Below are positions 10,864-20,755 of a stretch of 64,000 nucleotides of DNA, piece by piece (position 1 is the first letter of the stretch; the number at the start of each line of letters is the position of its first letter). The DNA is from Trichoplusia ni (lineage: Eukaryota > Arthropoda > Insecta > Lepidoptera > Noctuidae). The stretch lies in NCBI RefSeq assembly GCF_003590095.1, contig NC_039480.1:6611328-6675327 (forward strand), in the 5' to 3' direction. The position numbers were made by a program, and so were the translations under genes. The notes beneath the pieces are model-generated. The model saw nothing but the letters and a program-made list of their open reading frames with translations, searched no databases and was not told where the DNA came from.

Positions 10864-13800
10864 CTGGAAAATAAGGTCTTAGTTTAATACAACTCTAATT
10901 GAAAAATCAGAAATAGGGTATTTGACAAAATCTGTTGTCTCCGTCAGACAGATTTAAGAAAAAAATGGCTAAACTTGAGGAAAATCATTTTTCATCAGTG
11001 GATCTTATAAATTAATAGATTTAAGAAATCTAAAATCCCAAGTTTTTAAATGTCACGCCATTAAAATTTTATCGAAATCGGTCATGTGGTTATAGTTGGC
11101 ATCGGGTTTGAAGCTACCCTGAAAGTTAAATCCTGCTAGCTTATCAGGAAATGCCTCAAAATTGAGTTGCAAAAATCCAACCGGAACGACAAACAAACAA
11201 GAAAAGTGAGTGAATAAAAAACGTGGGAAATACAAAATAAATATACTCACATCCAAAATAGAAAACTTATTCTTCGACAGATCCAAAATTTCCAGATTCA
11301 GTAGCGCATTCCTCCAATCATCAAAAATACTGTCTATTTTATTATCTCGTAAACCCAAATATTTCAAACTATTCAAGGAACCGAAAGGCGAATGCATTAT
11401 AAAGTTGCTATATACGCCGAAGTCTTTTGACCTCAAGGTCAGGTTGTTGGAGGTCAAGGTCAAGGTCGTGAGACCTGTCGCGCCGAGGAAGGCTGTCGGG
11501 TAGATAGTTGTTAGGAAGTTGTTGTCTATGGATACTGTTGTTAGATGACGGAGGCCGGCGAAGAGAGACCTGTGATGAAAATTAATAATTAATTATTGCA
11601 ATACAACGCCATCTAGTGTCAAACTAAGTGTAACTTATATGTAAGTACTGGACAACTGATAAACATACTTATATATTTCTAAATACATACATATTACGGA
11701 TAAATTACACCCAGACACCAGAACAAATGTTTGTGCTCATTTAACAAACATTTGTTCTAGGTGGGAATCGAACCCACGACCTCCGGTCTACACCGGCAAG
11801 CAATCAGGGCCATTTAGCTTATAGCAGCCATTACACAAAAATGAAAAAAAAAGAAATAACAAAATCAACATAAAACCCGACAAATTGTGAAAATCAATTA
11901 CGAAACCAATTTAAAAAACATATATCAAAACAAAAATACTCACTCTGGCAATACTTCCAAATAATTTCTATTCAAATTCAAAGTCCTCAATTGTTTTAAC
12001 GGAGTAAAAACCGTTGCCTTCAACTCGGCTATCTTATTATAACTCAAATCTAATATCTCCATATACTTCTGGTCTCGGAACACATCTTCTGGAAGACTTG
12101 TTAACTGGTTACGGTTTAAAACTAAACTTCTGACGTCGGTTGAACCTTTTAAGAAGTCTTCTGGTATTTGTTGTACATAAGATTGTTGGAACACTATGTT
12201 CTTTAAAGATGTCAAATTTGATAAACATTGAGGTTGTAATTTTAATTGTACGAAGTTTAATCTTATTGTAATCTGAAAAAGAAATTGTTATGACAAATAT
12301 TTTACGAATACATATATTTTATTTTAGAAATAAGAAAACTAGTCAAGTGTGTCTGTTTTTAACATGAAGTAAATTGCAATGATTAGGGTTTCGTAGATAT
12401 ATTTTTAAAAAATGAGTACCAAAAGTGGTCACCCATCAAATTGATGTCCGGACCAAGCGTTGCTTAACCTCAATGTGTAGTTTCATTATTTATTGTTATA
12501 TCGGGAAACACAGCCTAAAAATACGGGCCGGTGACGGACAGACATAGCGGAATTCTTATAATATTGCTCCGTTTTGTCCTTTGACTGAGGAACTTTAAAA
12601 ATTACTCAATACAAAGTGTTAATATATTAAAAAAGCATAATAATCCTACTAATATTATAAACGCGGGAGTATGTATGTAAAGATGTTTGTTCCGCAATAA
12701 CCACTAAACAGATTTAGACGGAAATTGGTGTACAGATAGTTTTTAATCAGGATTAATACATTTTATCCCAATTTTATGTTTCCGTGTAATAATTTTACGA
12801 TGCGGGCCACAGCTGGTGTTATATTGTAAGAATAATCAATTAATAAATATACACCGTGATTTTTTAGTCGTCTTACAAAAGCAGCCCAGTTCATGTATCC
12901 AATGACTAGAACACGTACATGATAAAAAAAATAGGTATTTATGAGATTTGAATAAATTTAAAATGCAATTTTTGCGGCGGCGTTTTTATCACTTTTAAGA
13001 GTATTTTCAGATTTCTCTTGTTTAATTTTTCTTCGTACTTATTATTTTAGTTGATGATAAAAAAAAATCGCACCTAGGGGTATTTTACGTCGGATACATG
13101 AACTGGGCTGTTTTTGTGAGACGACTAAAAAATCATCGTGTATAAGATGTTTATTATTATCTACTTACGTTTTCCAATGCCTCTAGATTGTTAAACAGTC
13201 CGGATGGTATTTCTTCTATGACATTGGCCATTAATAAAACTGTCTTTAATCTCGGTGTGGGTTGAAAGACTCTCTCATCAATAGATTTAATGTGATTCGT
13301 ATTTAATGCTATATCTTCTAACGAGTCTAGACCTGAAATTAAATGGATTATGGAGTTATTTTTGTATGAGTAAAGTTACAGGCTGGTGTTATTAACAGTT
13401 TCGGTAATGGCGCCCCACCGTGGGGCAACTCACAAGCGTGGTGATCAATGCTCGTTCTCTGTATGAGAGGCCTGCAGTGGGACAGTTGCAGGAAACTTAT
13501 AAAAAAACTAGCTGTTGCCCGCGACTTCGTCCCCGTGGGTAGAAGATATAAGTTATGATTTATACCTGCCCTGTTTTTTTCACATTTTCCGTTGTATCTT
13601 CGCTCATATAAGTCGCAGCGTGATAGTATATAGCCTAAAGCCTTCCTCGATGGATGGTCTACTCAACACAAAATATTTTTTTCGATTTGGACCCGTAGTT
13701 CCTGAGATTACCGCGTTCAAACAAACAAACTCTTGAGCTATATATATTAGTATAGAAAAATAACTTAACAACGACGGTGTAATTTCAAAACTACGAGAAA

Positions 13801-16800
13801 AATTTAACAATTTTCAAATAAAATACGAACAAAATTTTAGTTACAAGAACACTCCATAGATGGCGCTGTTACGACTTTAGTACTTTGTATAGAAAATTTT
13901 AATTCTTTGCTGCGTACATAGATGGCGTTGTAAAATCCTAAATCGCGCTATGGTTTCGTTACGCGACAATCTATATGACGATTCAAAAAATTTCTTCAAA
14001 TTGCCTTTTACGACATAATTCAACTACATGATTTAGTCGAAATTTTTGAAATATCTTACAGTGTGACAACTGTAAGATAAGAATAACTCGTGTTCGATCC
14101 CGCGTACAAATGGTGGGAAGTAATTTTTAAAATGCAGTTGAAATATCATTCTACTATTATTATAAAAGCGAAAGTTTGTAGGTGTGGATGTCTGTTCCTC
14201 TTTCACGCAAAAACCACTGAACGGATTTAGACAAAACTTGGTACACGGATAGATTATAACCAGCATCTTATCTTGATTTTATGTTCCCGTGGTATCAATT
14301 TCGTTTTGTAGCGGGCGAGCTCGTGGGGAACAACTACTCGAATTATTTATTAAAGCATAGTTTTTAGCAAGAAATAATAGAATATTTTTGTAATTATTTG
14401 ACTGCTAAAGCTGCTTTACAATGATAGAAAGTGAGTAATGATGGTTTTATAAACTTTGCTAAGAAAATACATTTAGTGCTTACTGCAGTCACGTTTAAAA
14501 GTTAAATTTCAACAAGTTATTGTCTGTAACCATGTAAAGATAGAAAATTATTACACATAAGGTCGCAAATCGAGTAACAAATTTCCCTGGCCTTACGAAT
14601 CACAATTTTAAACCAAAGCTAACCGATATTGACAGACATAAATGTTATTAAAATGTTGATAATATAAATTGATGAATGAAAAACGACTGCATACGGAACC
14701 ATCGGCCTCTAAAAAAACTTCCAAAACGTGAATTTAGTTACAAAACCGCTCAACAGATGGCGTCGATAACACTTTTAGTACGTTAATCATGTGTGACTTT
14801 AGTTCTTTGGGCACGTCGCTAGATGGCGCTGTATGCATCCTGAATCGCGCTATGGTTTCGTTACACGCGACTCAATATATCGCAGTGCGGTTTTAGATAC
14901 AGTAACATAGGATAAAATTTATAAATTTACAAACAATCTTACATATATTTTTGTATATCTTGTAGTGTTCTAGCTACAAGATAAGAATTCAATACATTGT
15001 TAGATACCGCGGATACGCCCGTGGTATTTTCGCAGCGGTTATTACCTTCAGAAACTGAAATTCTAACAGCAGATATTGCGAAACAACTTGTTTCAAAAAT
15101 ATTTTGAAACGTATGTATACTGTGACTGTCCCTCTGCTGGGCACAGACCTCTTCCCGTATAGGGAAGGTTCGAGCATTGATCACCACGCTAGCTCACTGC
15201 GGACGATTTCAGATTACAATATTTGATGCACGATGTTGTGAAAAATAATTCTCGCCTAAAAGGGATGATGACTGGGTATAAAAAGAAAAAATCTCATTAG
15301 TCCCTCAGTTAGATAATTGAAAAGTATGAGACACGTAGTTTTTTCCTTTTTCAGAATTGACAAAGATTAACTGCTTAAAGTTTAGGAGAGGGGGCTTGTG
15401 ACGTAACGATAGAGTAAAATTTATACTCAATCGTGACGTCACGCGTAAGTTTCACTCACAGTAATTTGGTCAATTTATGTTTGCGGGACAAATTAAAAAA
15501 TACGTATCCATAATTATACAAAAAACTACAAGATGGACACTGCAAAAAAAAATTGTCATCATACCTATTGCAAAGACAAAGCTTGGTGGTACAAAAGCCA
15601 ACAGCAATAGATTTTAAAGCCGTGTGCGTATTACAAAGCAATTATCACTTGTTAAAAACGGTGTCAGAGAATATCACGAGGCAGACAGCTGAGAATGTTT
15701 CAAGTGTCACGTCAGAGGACTACGGGCGGGAGACACTCTGACACCAGGGGGTACGTCAACTGTACGATAAGAAGAAGTAAAATAATCTTACCTTTAAACG
15801 AATTTTCTCCAACATGGCTGAAGTTGTTTCCCCAAATATTTAAAGTTGTTAATGATTTTAGTCCTTGAAATGCATTCTCTGGTATTTCAGTTATTTTGTC
15901 TGAAGACAATTCGAGGAATTTGATCGGTGGTGTGTTTATAAATGCATTGCTTTCTAGTTTTATATTGGAATATGTAATTCGCAATTGGTTTAGATTCTTC
16001 AATGTGCTAATTGCTGCAACGGGAATAGTTTTCTCTGGACCTGTGGAAGAAAAAAATATCAAAGGTTTTTCTATAAGTCTTGCAGTTGCCCGCGACTTCG
16101 TCCGCGTAAGCAAGCCCGTAGTACATCATTTTGTTCTATTAAGGGCATAACCCTTTAATATTTTTTTCCCTTTATTTATGAAGTTTGCCAGTTCTTCTCC
16201 ATGGGAATTACATTTTTGAACCGTGTTACTAGAAAAGGGTCTATTTGGAACAAAAACTTTCTGATTTTGGAAAATCCCATGCAGGCATCAGCCGTAAGGG
16301 ACTTCAAGGAACTTGTACCGTAAATCTTTAGATAGAAGCTAGATAGTCTGACAACCAATCTTACTATGGGGTATTGTGTTGCCCAGGTAACTGGGTTGAG
16401 GAGGTCAGATAGGCAGTCGCTCCTTGTAAAACACTGGTACCCACTTAGCCGTATCAGGTTAGACTGGAAGCCAAACAGGTGGGCACTTGGGCATATAATC
16501 AAAACCTTTTGGTAGTATTACAAATAGGCCGTTTTCCAGGCACATTTAAAACGTTACAATAATGAGTCTAGTTGCACGGTTCCAAAGTGTCACTTTTATG
16601 AAGAGGATCCGTCAAAAACTCCATAAGTACTATCTCAACAATAAAATATTACAGTATAATCTTAAAAAGCTAGGATGATGATGATGAATGTAAACAACTT
16701 ACTCATTTTAATCATGACAGACTGCAACCCAGTCATATTCTCCAGATCCTGGACCTGCATTCCTTCAGTAGCTCCTGTCATCACCATGGAGACCACAGAC

Positions 16801-18200
16801 GAGGCTTGCAGAGCCTGTCTGATGCAGCGCAGGAAACTTGGCGAGCAGTTCGTGACGCCCAGCGATGGTAACGTGAGGTTATTAGCTAGGTTTATGATGG
16901 GCAGATCGGAGCAGGTAAAGTTTGTGCCCTGGAATAGAAGAAAAGAACATGTATTATGTTAAAAAGAGAGGAGCTCGTGGCTAAGTTATTACCGCGTAAG
17001 TGAATCGATCACAGGTTAAGGTCCGCTTGACGCGGTTGGTCCGTAGATGGGTGACCATCTTTGTCATAAAGAGTTCCTCAGTATTTCGGAAGGCTCGTTT
17101 AATTGTGGGTTACGATCGTTATTCGTACATCTTTGACAGTAGTAACAGGTATTCAGAAGCTTAAAAAGTCTGACAACCAGTCTTTTAAGGGGTATCGTGT
17201 TTTCCAAGTATCTGGGTTGAGGAGGTCAGATAGGCAGTCGCTCCTTGTAAAACACTGGTACTTAGCTGCATCCAGTTAGACTGGAAGCCGACCCCAACAT
17301 AGTTGGGAAAAGGCTACGCCGATGATATGTTAAAAAGCAATCTTCGTCCTCATCTCCAAAAAACTAATTTTGCTGTGCCTATTTGCTAATATTTGTTTCT
17401 CTTAATTTTACCTACCAGCTTTGTACACATTATGGAATGCAATGAAGTTATTGATTGATTGAAAAGAAAAACAAGATTCTTCTTATTGTATGGTTGATGT
17501 ACAACCTGGTGTCAGAGTTTAGATCCGCTGTAGTCCTCTGACGTGACGCAACAGACATTATGACCGGCTTCAAAAAGTAGGAGGTTCTTAATATGTCTGA
17601 TTTTTATATTTCCTACCTCAGAACTTCGGACTAGATGAACGGTTTTTGTTAACTTGTAATTTAACATGATTTTTTTTAAACTTCCCCGCAAATATGTATT
17701 TAATCCTTGTGTTGTGAGGGTTTCACAAACATACATGTCACATGCACAGTGGCACAAAGACTCAGGACAAGCATTCGTGGATCACACAAATGCTTGTCCT
17801 ACGCGGTTATCGAACCCGCGACACGAGTTTTTTTGGCGTGGTAACCTATCTCTTGAGTCATTTAATCCCATAAAATTCATCAAGTTTGTCTCAATACTTA
17901 TTATTTCAAGCCCATTCTCATATTTATGCTGTTAAAAATTATTATCATACAAAAAGAATAATAGAAGAGAAAGAGAAAGACTTTTGCCCAGCAGTGAGAC
18001 TTAAACCAGGATATTTTAAAGCCGATACTCACAATACATCTAACATTGACATAGTCATTGGTCCTGGTGGCGATGGAGACGTTGGCCCTGCCGGCGGGGC
18101 AGTAGTACTCCAGCTCATCGCCAGCGCCGCAGCTGCAGCCGCGAGGACAGGGCAGCGCCTGGCACAGTCCCAGGAGTACAGCGAGGAGGAGGATACGCAT
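9388..18200 (-). CDS. Toll: Toll receptor (Toll-1-like), complete coding region in seven exons
   Basis: A cell-surface receptor of the Toll family. Known members bind processed Spatzle and signal through MyD88, Tube and Pelle to Dorsal/Dif. Coding exons on the minus strand: 18200-18033, 16928-16703, 16040-15792, 13332-13169, 12272-11944, 11569-11251, 10863-9388. They total 2931 nt (976 residues plus TAA), and every junction keeps frame at GT-AG borders. Order: signal peptide about 1-15; N-terminal Cys cluster; leucine-rich repeats over about 135-530; first LRRCT about 534-590; LRRNT-like Cys cluster about 597-625; one or two LRRs; second LRRCT about 701-745; membrane helix about 749-775; TIR about 803-937; a 39-residue tail. 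The LRRCT-LRRNT-LRRCT order is that of Drosophila Toll-1, not single-cluster TLRs. The protein is somewhat shorter than Drosophila Toll (about 1100 residues), mainly in the tail. No break is seen, so it is probably functional. The exact orthologue (Toll-1 versus a paralogue) is not settled. Confidence 0.93.
10985..11220 (-). repeat. Family E single arm in Toll intron 6
   Basis: Shares TTGCAAAAATCCAACCGGAA and TTTGAAGCTACCCTGAAA with the arms at 3395-4025. It fills most of the 387-bp intron. Confidence 0.6.
11251..11569 (-). CDS. Toll: Toll coding exon 6: leucine-rich repeats
   Basis: 107 codons including the split Glu codon at its start; left in phase 0. The acceptor is tttcatcacag (ag at 11571-11570) and the donor gtgagt begins at 11250. 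It encodes LRRs, including LKYLGLRDNKIDSIF and LEILDLSKNKFSILD. The open frame continues past the donor but is intronic. Confidence 0.92.
11641..11820 (-). repeat. tRNA-derived SINE S1 in Toll intron 5
   Basis: Reverse S1 copy: B-box complement GGGAATCGAACCCACGACC and the body block CTTATATATTTCTAAATACA. The head end is diverged (TACACCGGCAAGCAATCAGG). Confidence 0.75.
11944..12272 (-). CDS. Toll: Toll coding exon 5: leucine-rich repeats
   Basis: About 110 residues, entered in phase 0 and left in phase 2. The acceptor is tctttttcag (ag at 12274-12273) and the donor gtgagt begins at 11943. It contains the clearest typical LRRs of the receptor, e.g. YMEILDLSYNKIAEL and LRTLNLNRNYLEVLPE. Confidence 0.93.
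12640..12815 (+). mobile_element. Helitron-like fragment, type 3, in Toll intron 4
   Basis: TCCTACTAATATTATAAACG, then a decayed body with AACCACTAAACAGATTTAGA and ATTGGTGTACAGATAG; the 3' end is degraded. Related pieces: 14153-14330, 39232-39396 (reverse), 48148-48340, 59745-59945 (reverse). Confidence 0.5.
12848..13147 (-). mobile_element. MITE, family M, in Toll intron 4
   Basis: TIRs TACACCGTGATTTTTTAGTC and the inverse of TACACGATGATTTTTTAGTC, TA on both sides. The inside matches the 4469 copy in reverse (GATAAAAACGCCGCCG, CGTCGGATACATGAACTGG). It ends about 20 bp from the Toll exon 4 donor. Confidence 0.75.
13169..13332 (-). CDS. Toll: Toll coding exon 4: leucine-rich repeats
   Basis: 55 codons, entered in phase 1 and left in phase 0. 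The acceptor is taatttcag (ag at 13334-13333) and the donor gtaagt begins at 13168. It encodes LRR sequence including LKTVLLMANVIEEIPSGLF. It was found by splice phase and LRR pattern, being too short for a stand-alone ORF. A TA-flanked MITE ends about 20 bp inside the following intron. Confidence 0.9.
13508..13755 (-). mobile_element. Lep1-type Helitron-like element in Toll intron 3
   Basis: Begins CTAGCTGTTGCCCGCGACTT and ends CTATATATATTAGTATAGA. Full length for the family (about 250 bp). Confidence 0.8.
13835..14110 (+). repeat. Dispersed repeat, family F, in Toll intron 3
   Basis: Shares ATAGATGGCG, ATCGCGCTATGGTTTCGTTA and an AGATAAGAAT block with 14715-15105 and, reversed, 20170-20545. 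Class not recognised. Confidence 0.5.
14153..14330 (+). mobile_element. Helitron-like fragment, type 3, in Toll intron 3
   Basis: ATTATTATAAAAGCGAAAGT, then CTCTTTCACGCAAAAACCAC and AACTTGGTACACGGATAG, ending in a decayed CGGGCGAGCTCGTGGGG. Confidence 0.5.
14715..15105 (+). repeat. Dispersed repeat, family F, in Toll intron 3
   Basis: Best forward copy: CAGATGGCGTCGATAACACT, AGATGGCGCTGTATGCATCC, TATGGTTTCGTTACACGCGA, and a CTTGTAGTGTTCTAGCTACAAG inverted repeat near 14960. Confidence 0.55.
15110..15225 (-). repeat. LINE-type 3' end, family I
   Basis: Reverse copy: CTGCTGGGCACAGACCTCTT and CACCACGCTAGCTCACTGCG. Confidence 0.6.
15256..15572 (+). repeat. Dispersed repeat, family G, carrying a CRE palindrome
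   Basis: Long near-identical match to 47597-47915. It carries TGACGTAA (15399-15406) and the palindromic TGACGTCA (15434-15441). Lies in Toll intron 3. Element class unknown. Confidence 0.65.
15648..15777 (+). repeat. Dispersed repeat, family N, in Toll intron 3
   Basis: Copy of the 6290 repeat, ending TGTACGATAAGAAG 14 bp before the Toll exon 3 donor. Confidence 0.7.
15792..16040 (-). CDS. Toll: Toll coding exon 3: leucine-rich repeats
   Basis: About 83 residues, entered and left in phase 1. The acceptor is ttcttccacag (ag at 16042-16041) and the donor gtaaga begins at 15791. It holds LRR units with LxxLxLxxNxIxxIPxxAF spacing, such as LTTLNIWGNNFSHVGENSF. Confidence 0.92.
16331..16475 (+). 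repeat. 5S-headed SINE fragment in Toll intron 2
   Basis: Body only: AACTGGGTTGAGGAGGTCAG and CAGTCGCTCCTTGTAAAACA. Head and tail are lost. Confidence 0.75.
16515..16577 (-). repeat. Short repeat, family K, in Toll intron 2
   Basis: Reverse match to the insert at 42638-42728 (GTGCAACTAGA, AACGTTTTAAA, GGCCTATTTG). Confidence 0.5.
16703..16928 (-). CDS. Toll: Toll coding exon 2: N-terminal ectodomain
   Basis: Residues 57-131 plus one base. The acceptor is ttctattccag (ag at 16930-16929) and the donor gtaagt begins at 16702. The exon encodes several NxT/S glycosylation sites and two more Cys pairs (NCSPSFLRC) before the first clear LRR. It does not begin with an ATG and is easy to miss in ORF scans. 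A full-length 5S-SINE lies about 40 bp upstream of its acceptor. Confidence 0.88.
16968..17333 (+). repeat. 5S-headed SINE, full length, in Toll intron 1
   Basis: Head GATCACAGGTTAAGG ... GTAGATGGGTGACCATCTTT aligns with 5S rRNA; body and GATGATATG tail are complete. Confidence 0.85.
17695..17840 (-). repeat. tRNA-derived SINE, family S3, in Toll intron 1
   Basis: Reverse copy. S3 consensus head: GATAGCCGAGTGGTTGAGG (A box) and GCGGGTTCGATCCCCGCG (B box); body GTGTGATCCACGAATGCTTG and CTGGGTGTC. The head end here is truncated. Confidence 0.75.
18033..18200 (-). CDS. Toll: Toll coding exon 1: signal peptide and N-terminal Cys cluster
   Basis: Residues 1-56. The ATG at 18200 opens a classic signal peptide (MRILLLAVLLGLCQA), with likely cleavage before LPCPRGCSC. 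The exon ends in phase 0 at donor gtgagt (18032-18027). The context CCCACC before the ATG is reasonable. Reading past 18033 enters intron sequence, so the longer open frame to 17901 is not coding. Confidence 0.9.
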
Positions 18201-18223
18201 GGTGGGGGCTGGTTACTGCATCT
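18201..18223 (-). promoter_or_regulatory. Likely 3' splice site and start of the Toll leader
   Basis: On the minus strand, CCCCTTTTCTAG precedes 18223, a good pyrimidine tract plus AG. The leader from 18223 to the ATG would be only 23 nt, so at least one non-coding exon upstream is expected. Confidence 0.5.
18213..18221 (-). other. Two-codon upstream ORF just before the Toll start
   Basis: ATG CAG TAA lies in the short leader, its stop codon 12 nt before the Toll ATG. It is included whenever splicing uses the acceptor at 18224. Minimal uORFs of this kind can lower translation; the effect here is inferred. Confidence 0.45.
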
Positions 18224-18461
18224 CTAGAAAAGGGGAAACGAAATTTAATGGTAGGAGAAGTTCACGGTAGCTGATGCCCGTCTGCAACAAATCGAAAATG
18301 ATTCTTCAAATGATGAGGATAAAAGCTAAATCGTATATGTTAAACCTGGTTATAAAAGTTCTGCTTACCAAGTTTCGTCTAAACCGGGTATATAGAAGTG
18401 TTTGCGTGAAAGAGGATTTTCGCTTGAACACAATATATATAACCTAGGGTACTTTAATACA

Positions 18462-18683
18462 TAAATGCGGACAACATCACATACATTGTTCTGAACCCAA
18501 AGTATGTTGCTAAAGCACTTGTGTTATGGATATCAGATACAACGAAGTTACCACAAACACCTAGACCCGAGACAATGTAGAAATGTGAATTTTTACATTG
18601 ACCCGACCGGGGATCGAACCCGGGACCTCAGAGCTAGCGACACCTTGAAACCGGTGAGTACGCCACTCGACCACGGAGGTCGT
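18462..18683 (-). repeat. tRNA-derived SINE, family S2
   Basis: Full reverse copy from ATAAATGCGGACAACATCAC to CTCGACCACGGAGGTCGTC. Confidence 0.85.
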
Positions 18684-19190
18684 CATTATCATAACACATA
18701 ATGTTTTATAAAAGCGGAATCTTATTCTTAAGGTTGTTGAAATGTTAACAGACGATAAAATCGATCGTTTAGAACCGATTAATAAGGTCAGAAATTTGAA
18801 GGTAGTTCTTTTCTTTGACTTTTTCCCCTATTTTTAAGTGTCGCGATTACAATTGTCACTTTAGCAGTTTATTTAATCTTCAAGTAAATTCAAATCGTCG
18901 ACTCCAAATGTTTCAAAGCATCTTGGGTAGATATTTCTCAAGTTATAGCCAAACATTTTTACCCAAAATACTCTTTGTATAACCATGATCATTTTACCAC
19001 AAACCGGAGTAAATGGATGCCTCTTGTTGTTCGGACGTAATCTTCATAAAACAATAGTTAATTACCCATTGGGTCGCCTCTCAGTACACCAAGACCAGAA
19101 CGAATTAGATTATTTATGGTAACAATCTATTTCAAATACTTGGTTTTAGTTCGCTTTGACATGTTGGTTTTGCCCGTATTTTTCTTCTAG
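18684..19190. other. No gene seen
   Basis: A+T-rich sequence within the inferred 5'UTR intron of Toll; no exon or repeat recognised. Confidence 0.35.
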
Positions 19191-19204
19191 GGGATTTTTT
19201 GGGG

Positions 19205-19385
19205 TTTGGGTAAAATGGAAGTCTATAAAGCATTGCAATGCATTGCCATACACCGACACAAAAACGCGGATGACGTAGCACGCGGTTCAGGTTTAGTCAG
19301 TAAAAGTCTGACACTAACCATTTCCTCCCCCCGAAGGAGTGGTTGTCCATGAGGATTCCCCGGCCTTAACAAAAAAAAATTGTTA
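19205..19385 (+). mobile_element. 5'-truncated LINE 3' end, family P
   Basis: Shares CGACACAAAAACGCGGATGA, GGTTTAGTCAGTAA and GTCCATGAGGAT..CC with the copy at 31617-32005, and ends in AACAAAAAAAAA. Confidence 0.7.
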
Positions 19386-19440
19386 AATGGAAGACTTTAT
19401 TTTAAAAGTAACTGTCGTGAGACTGATTAATTATTGAATG

Positions 19441-19535
19441 ATTCATGAGCTCGTGATTAAGGACTCCGGTTGAGTCCGAAACTAGTCGGGCGATCCCGAC
19501 AAATACGCGTGAGTCGAAATCAAATGATTTTATTA
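19441..19535 (+). repeat. Dispersed repeat, family H
   Basis: GATTAAGGACTCCGGTTG..GTCCGAAACTAGTCGGGCGA, then AAATACGCGTGAGT. Other copies: 37440-37505, 55960-56045, 62885-63005. Class unknown. Confidence 0.55.
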
Positions 19536-19552
19536 CAAATAGGCCGTTTTCG

Positions 19553-19902
19553 ACGAGCTCGTGGTTAAGCTATAACCGAATAAGTAGATTGAGCACAGGT
19601 TAAGCTATGCTTGACGCGGTTGGTCCGTAGATGGATGACCATCTTTGTCATAACGAGTTCCTCCGTGTTTCGTAAGGCACGTTAAATTGTGTGTCCCGGC
19701 TGTTATTCCTACATCTTTCTTTGACCGTCGTTACAGGTAGTCAGAAGCTTGAAAAGTCTTAGAAGTTTTGTAAAAGGTAACTGGGTTCTGGAGGTCAGAA
19801 ATGCAGTCGCTCCTTGTAAAACACTGGTACTTAGCTGAAGCCGGTTAGACTGGAAGCCGACCACAACATAGTTGGGAAAAGGTTAAATGGGCCGATGATG
19901 AT
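19553..19902 (+). repeat. 5S-headed SINE, full length
   Basis: Head with GTCCGTAGATGGATGACC, complete body, and tail GGGCCGATGATGATTG. Confidence 0.85.
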
Positions 19903-19931
19903 TGACACATCGAATAGCTTTTATCGTAATA

Positions 19932-20166
19932 CTAGCTGTTGCCCGCGACTTCGTCGTCGAAGATATAAGTTATGATTTATACCTGCCCTGTTTATTCCAC
20001 ATTTTCCATTGTATCTTCGCTCCTATTAGTCACATTGTGATGGTATATATAGCCTAAAACCTTCCTCGATAAATGGTCTATTCAACAAAAAATATTTTTT
20101 CAATTTGAACCAGTAGTTCCTGAGATTAGCGCGTTCAAACAAACAAACTCTTCAGCTTTATATATT
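19932..20166 (-). mobile_element. Lep1-type Helitron-like element
   Basis: CTAGCTGTTGCCCGCGACTT at the 3' end, AGCTTTATATATT at the 5' end; slightly truncated. Confidence 0.8.
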
Positions 20167-20169
20167 GAA

Positions 20170-20545
20170 GAATGTTCGTTTGTAGCGAAAACTTCTTGCG
20201 CCACCAACCATTATAACCGCTGCAATAACATTACTGACTACGGGTGCATCCGCGGTACTAAACTAGTGTATTTAATTCTTATCTTGTAGCAAGAACACTA
20301 CAAGATTTTCCAGAAATATTGAGAACTTATCCAGAAAGATTACGGTCTGATCAACACTACATCTAAAATCGCACTGCGATATATTGAGTCGCGTGTAACG
20401 AAACCATAGCGCGATTCAGGATGCGTACAGCGCCATCTAGTGACGTGCCCAAAGAACTAAAGTCACACCTGATTAACGTATTAGAAGTGTTATTAACGCC
20501 ATCTGCCGAGCGGTTTTGTAATTCACGTTTTTTGAATAAAATGCA
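20170..20545 (-). repeat. Dispersed repeat, family F
   Basis: Reverse copy of 14715-15105: CGCACTGCGATATATTGAGT, AACGAAACCATAGCGCGATT, GCGCCATCTAGTGACGTGCC. Confidence 0.55.
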
Positions 20546-20671
20546 GTTTTTTGTCATTCATCAATATTTGCATTATAATCAAACTATTTGTAATTTATAC
20601 ATCTTAACACTTTCGTCTGTCAACATCAGTTAGGTTTGGTATGATATTGTGACAGAGTGAGGCCAGGGATA

Positions 20672-20755
20672 TTTATTAAGCTGTAGCTGCACAAATTGAT
20701 CCACCGGTTAAGCTACATTTGACATGGTCGGCCAAAAGATGGGTGAGCTTCATTG
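20672..20755 (+). repeat. 5S-headed SINE, head only
   Basis: GGTTAAGCTACATTTGACAT and GATGGGTGAG resemble the SINE head; truncated right after the 5S-like region. Confidence 0.55.
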
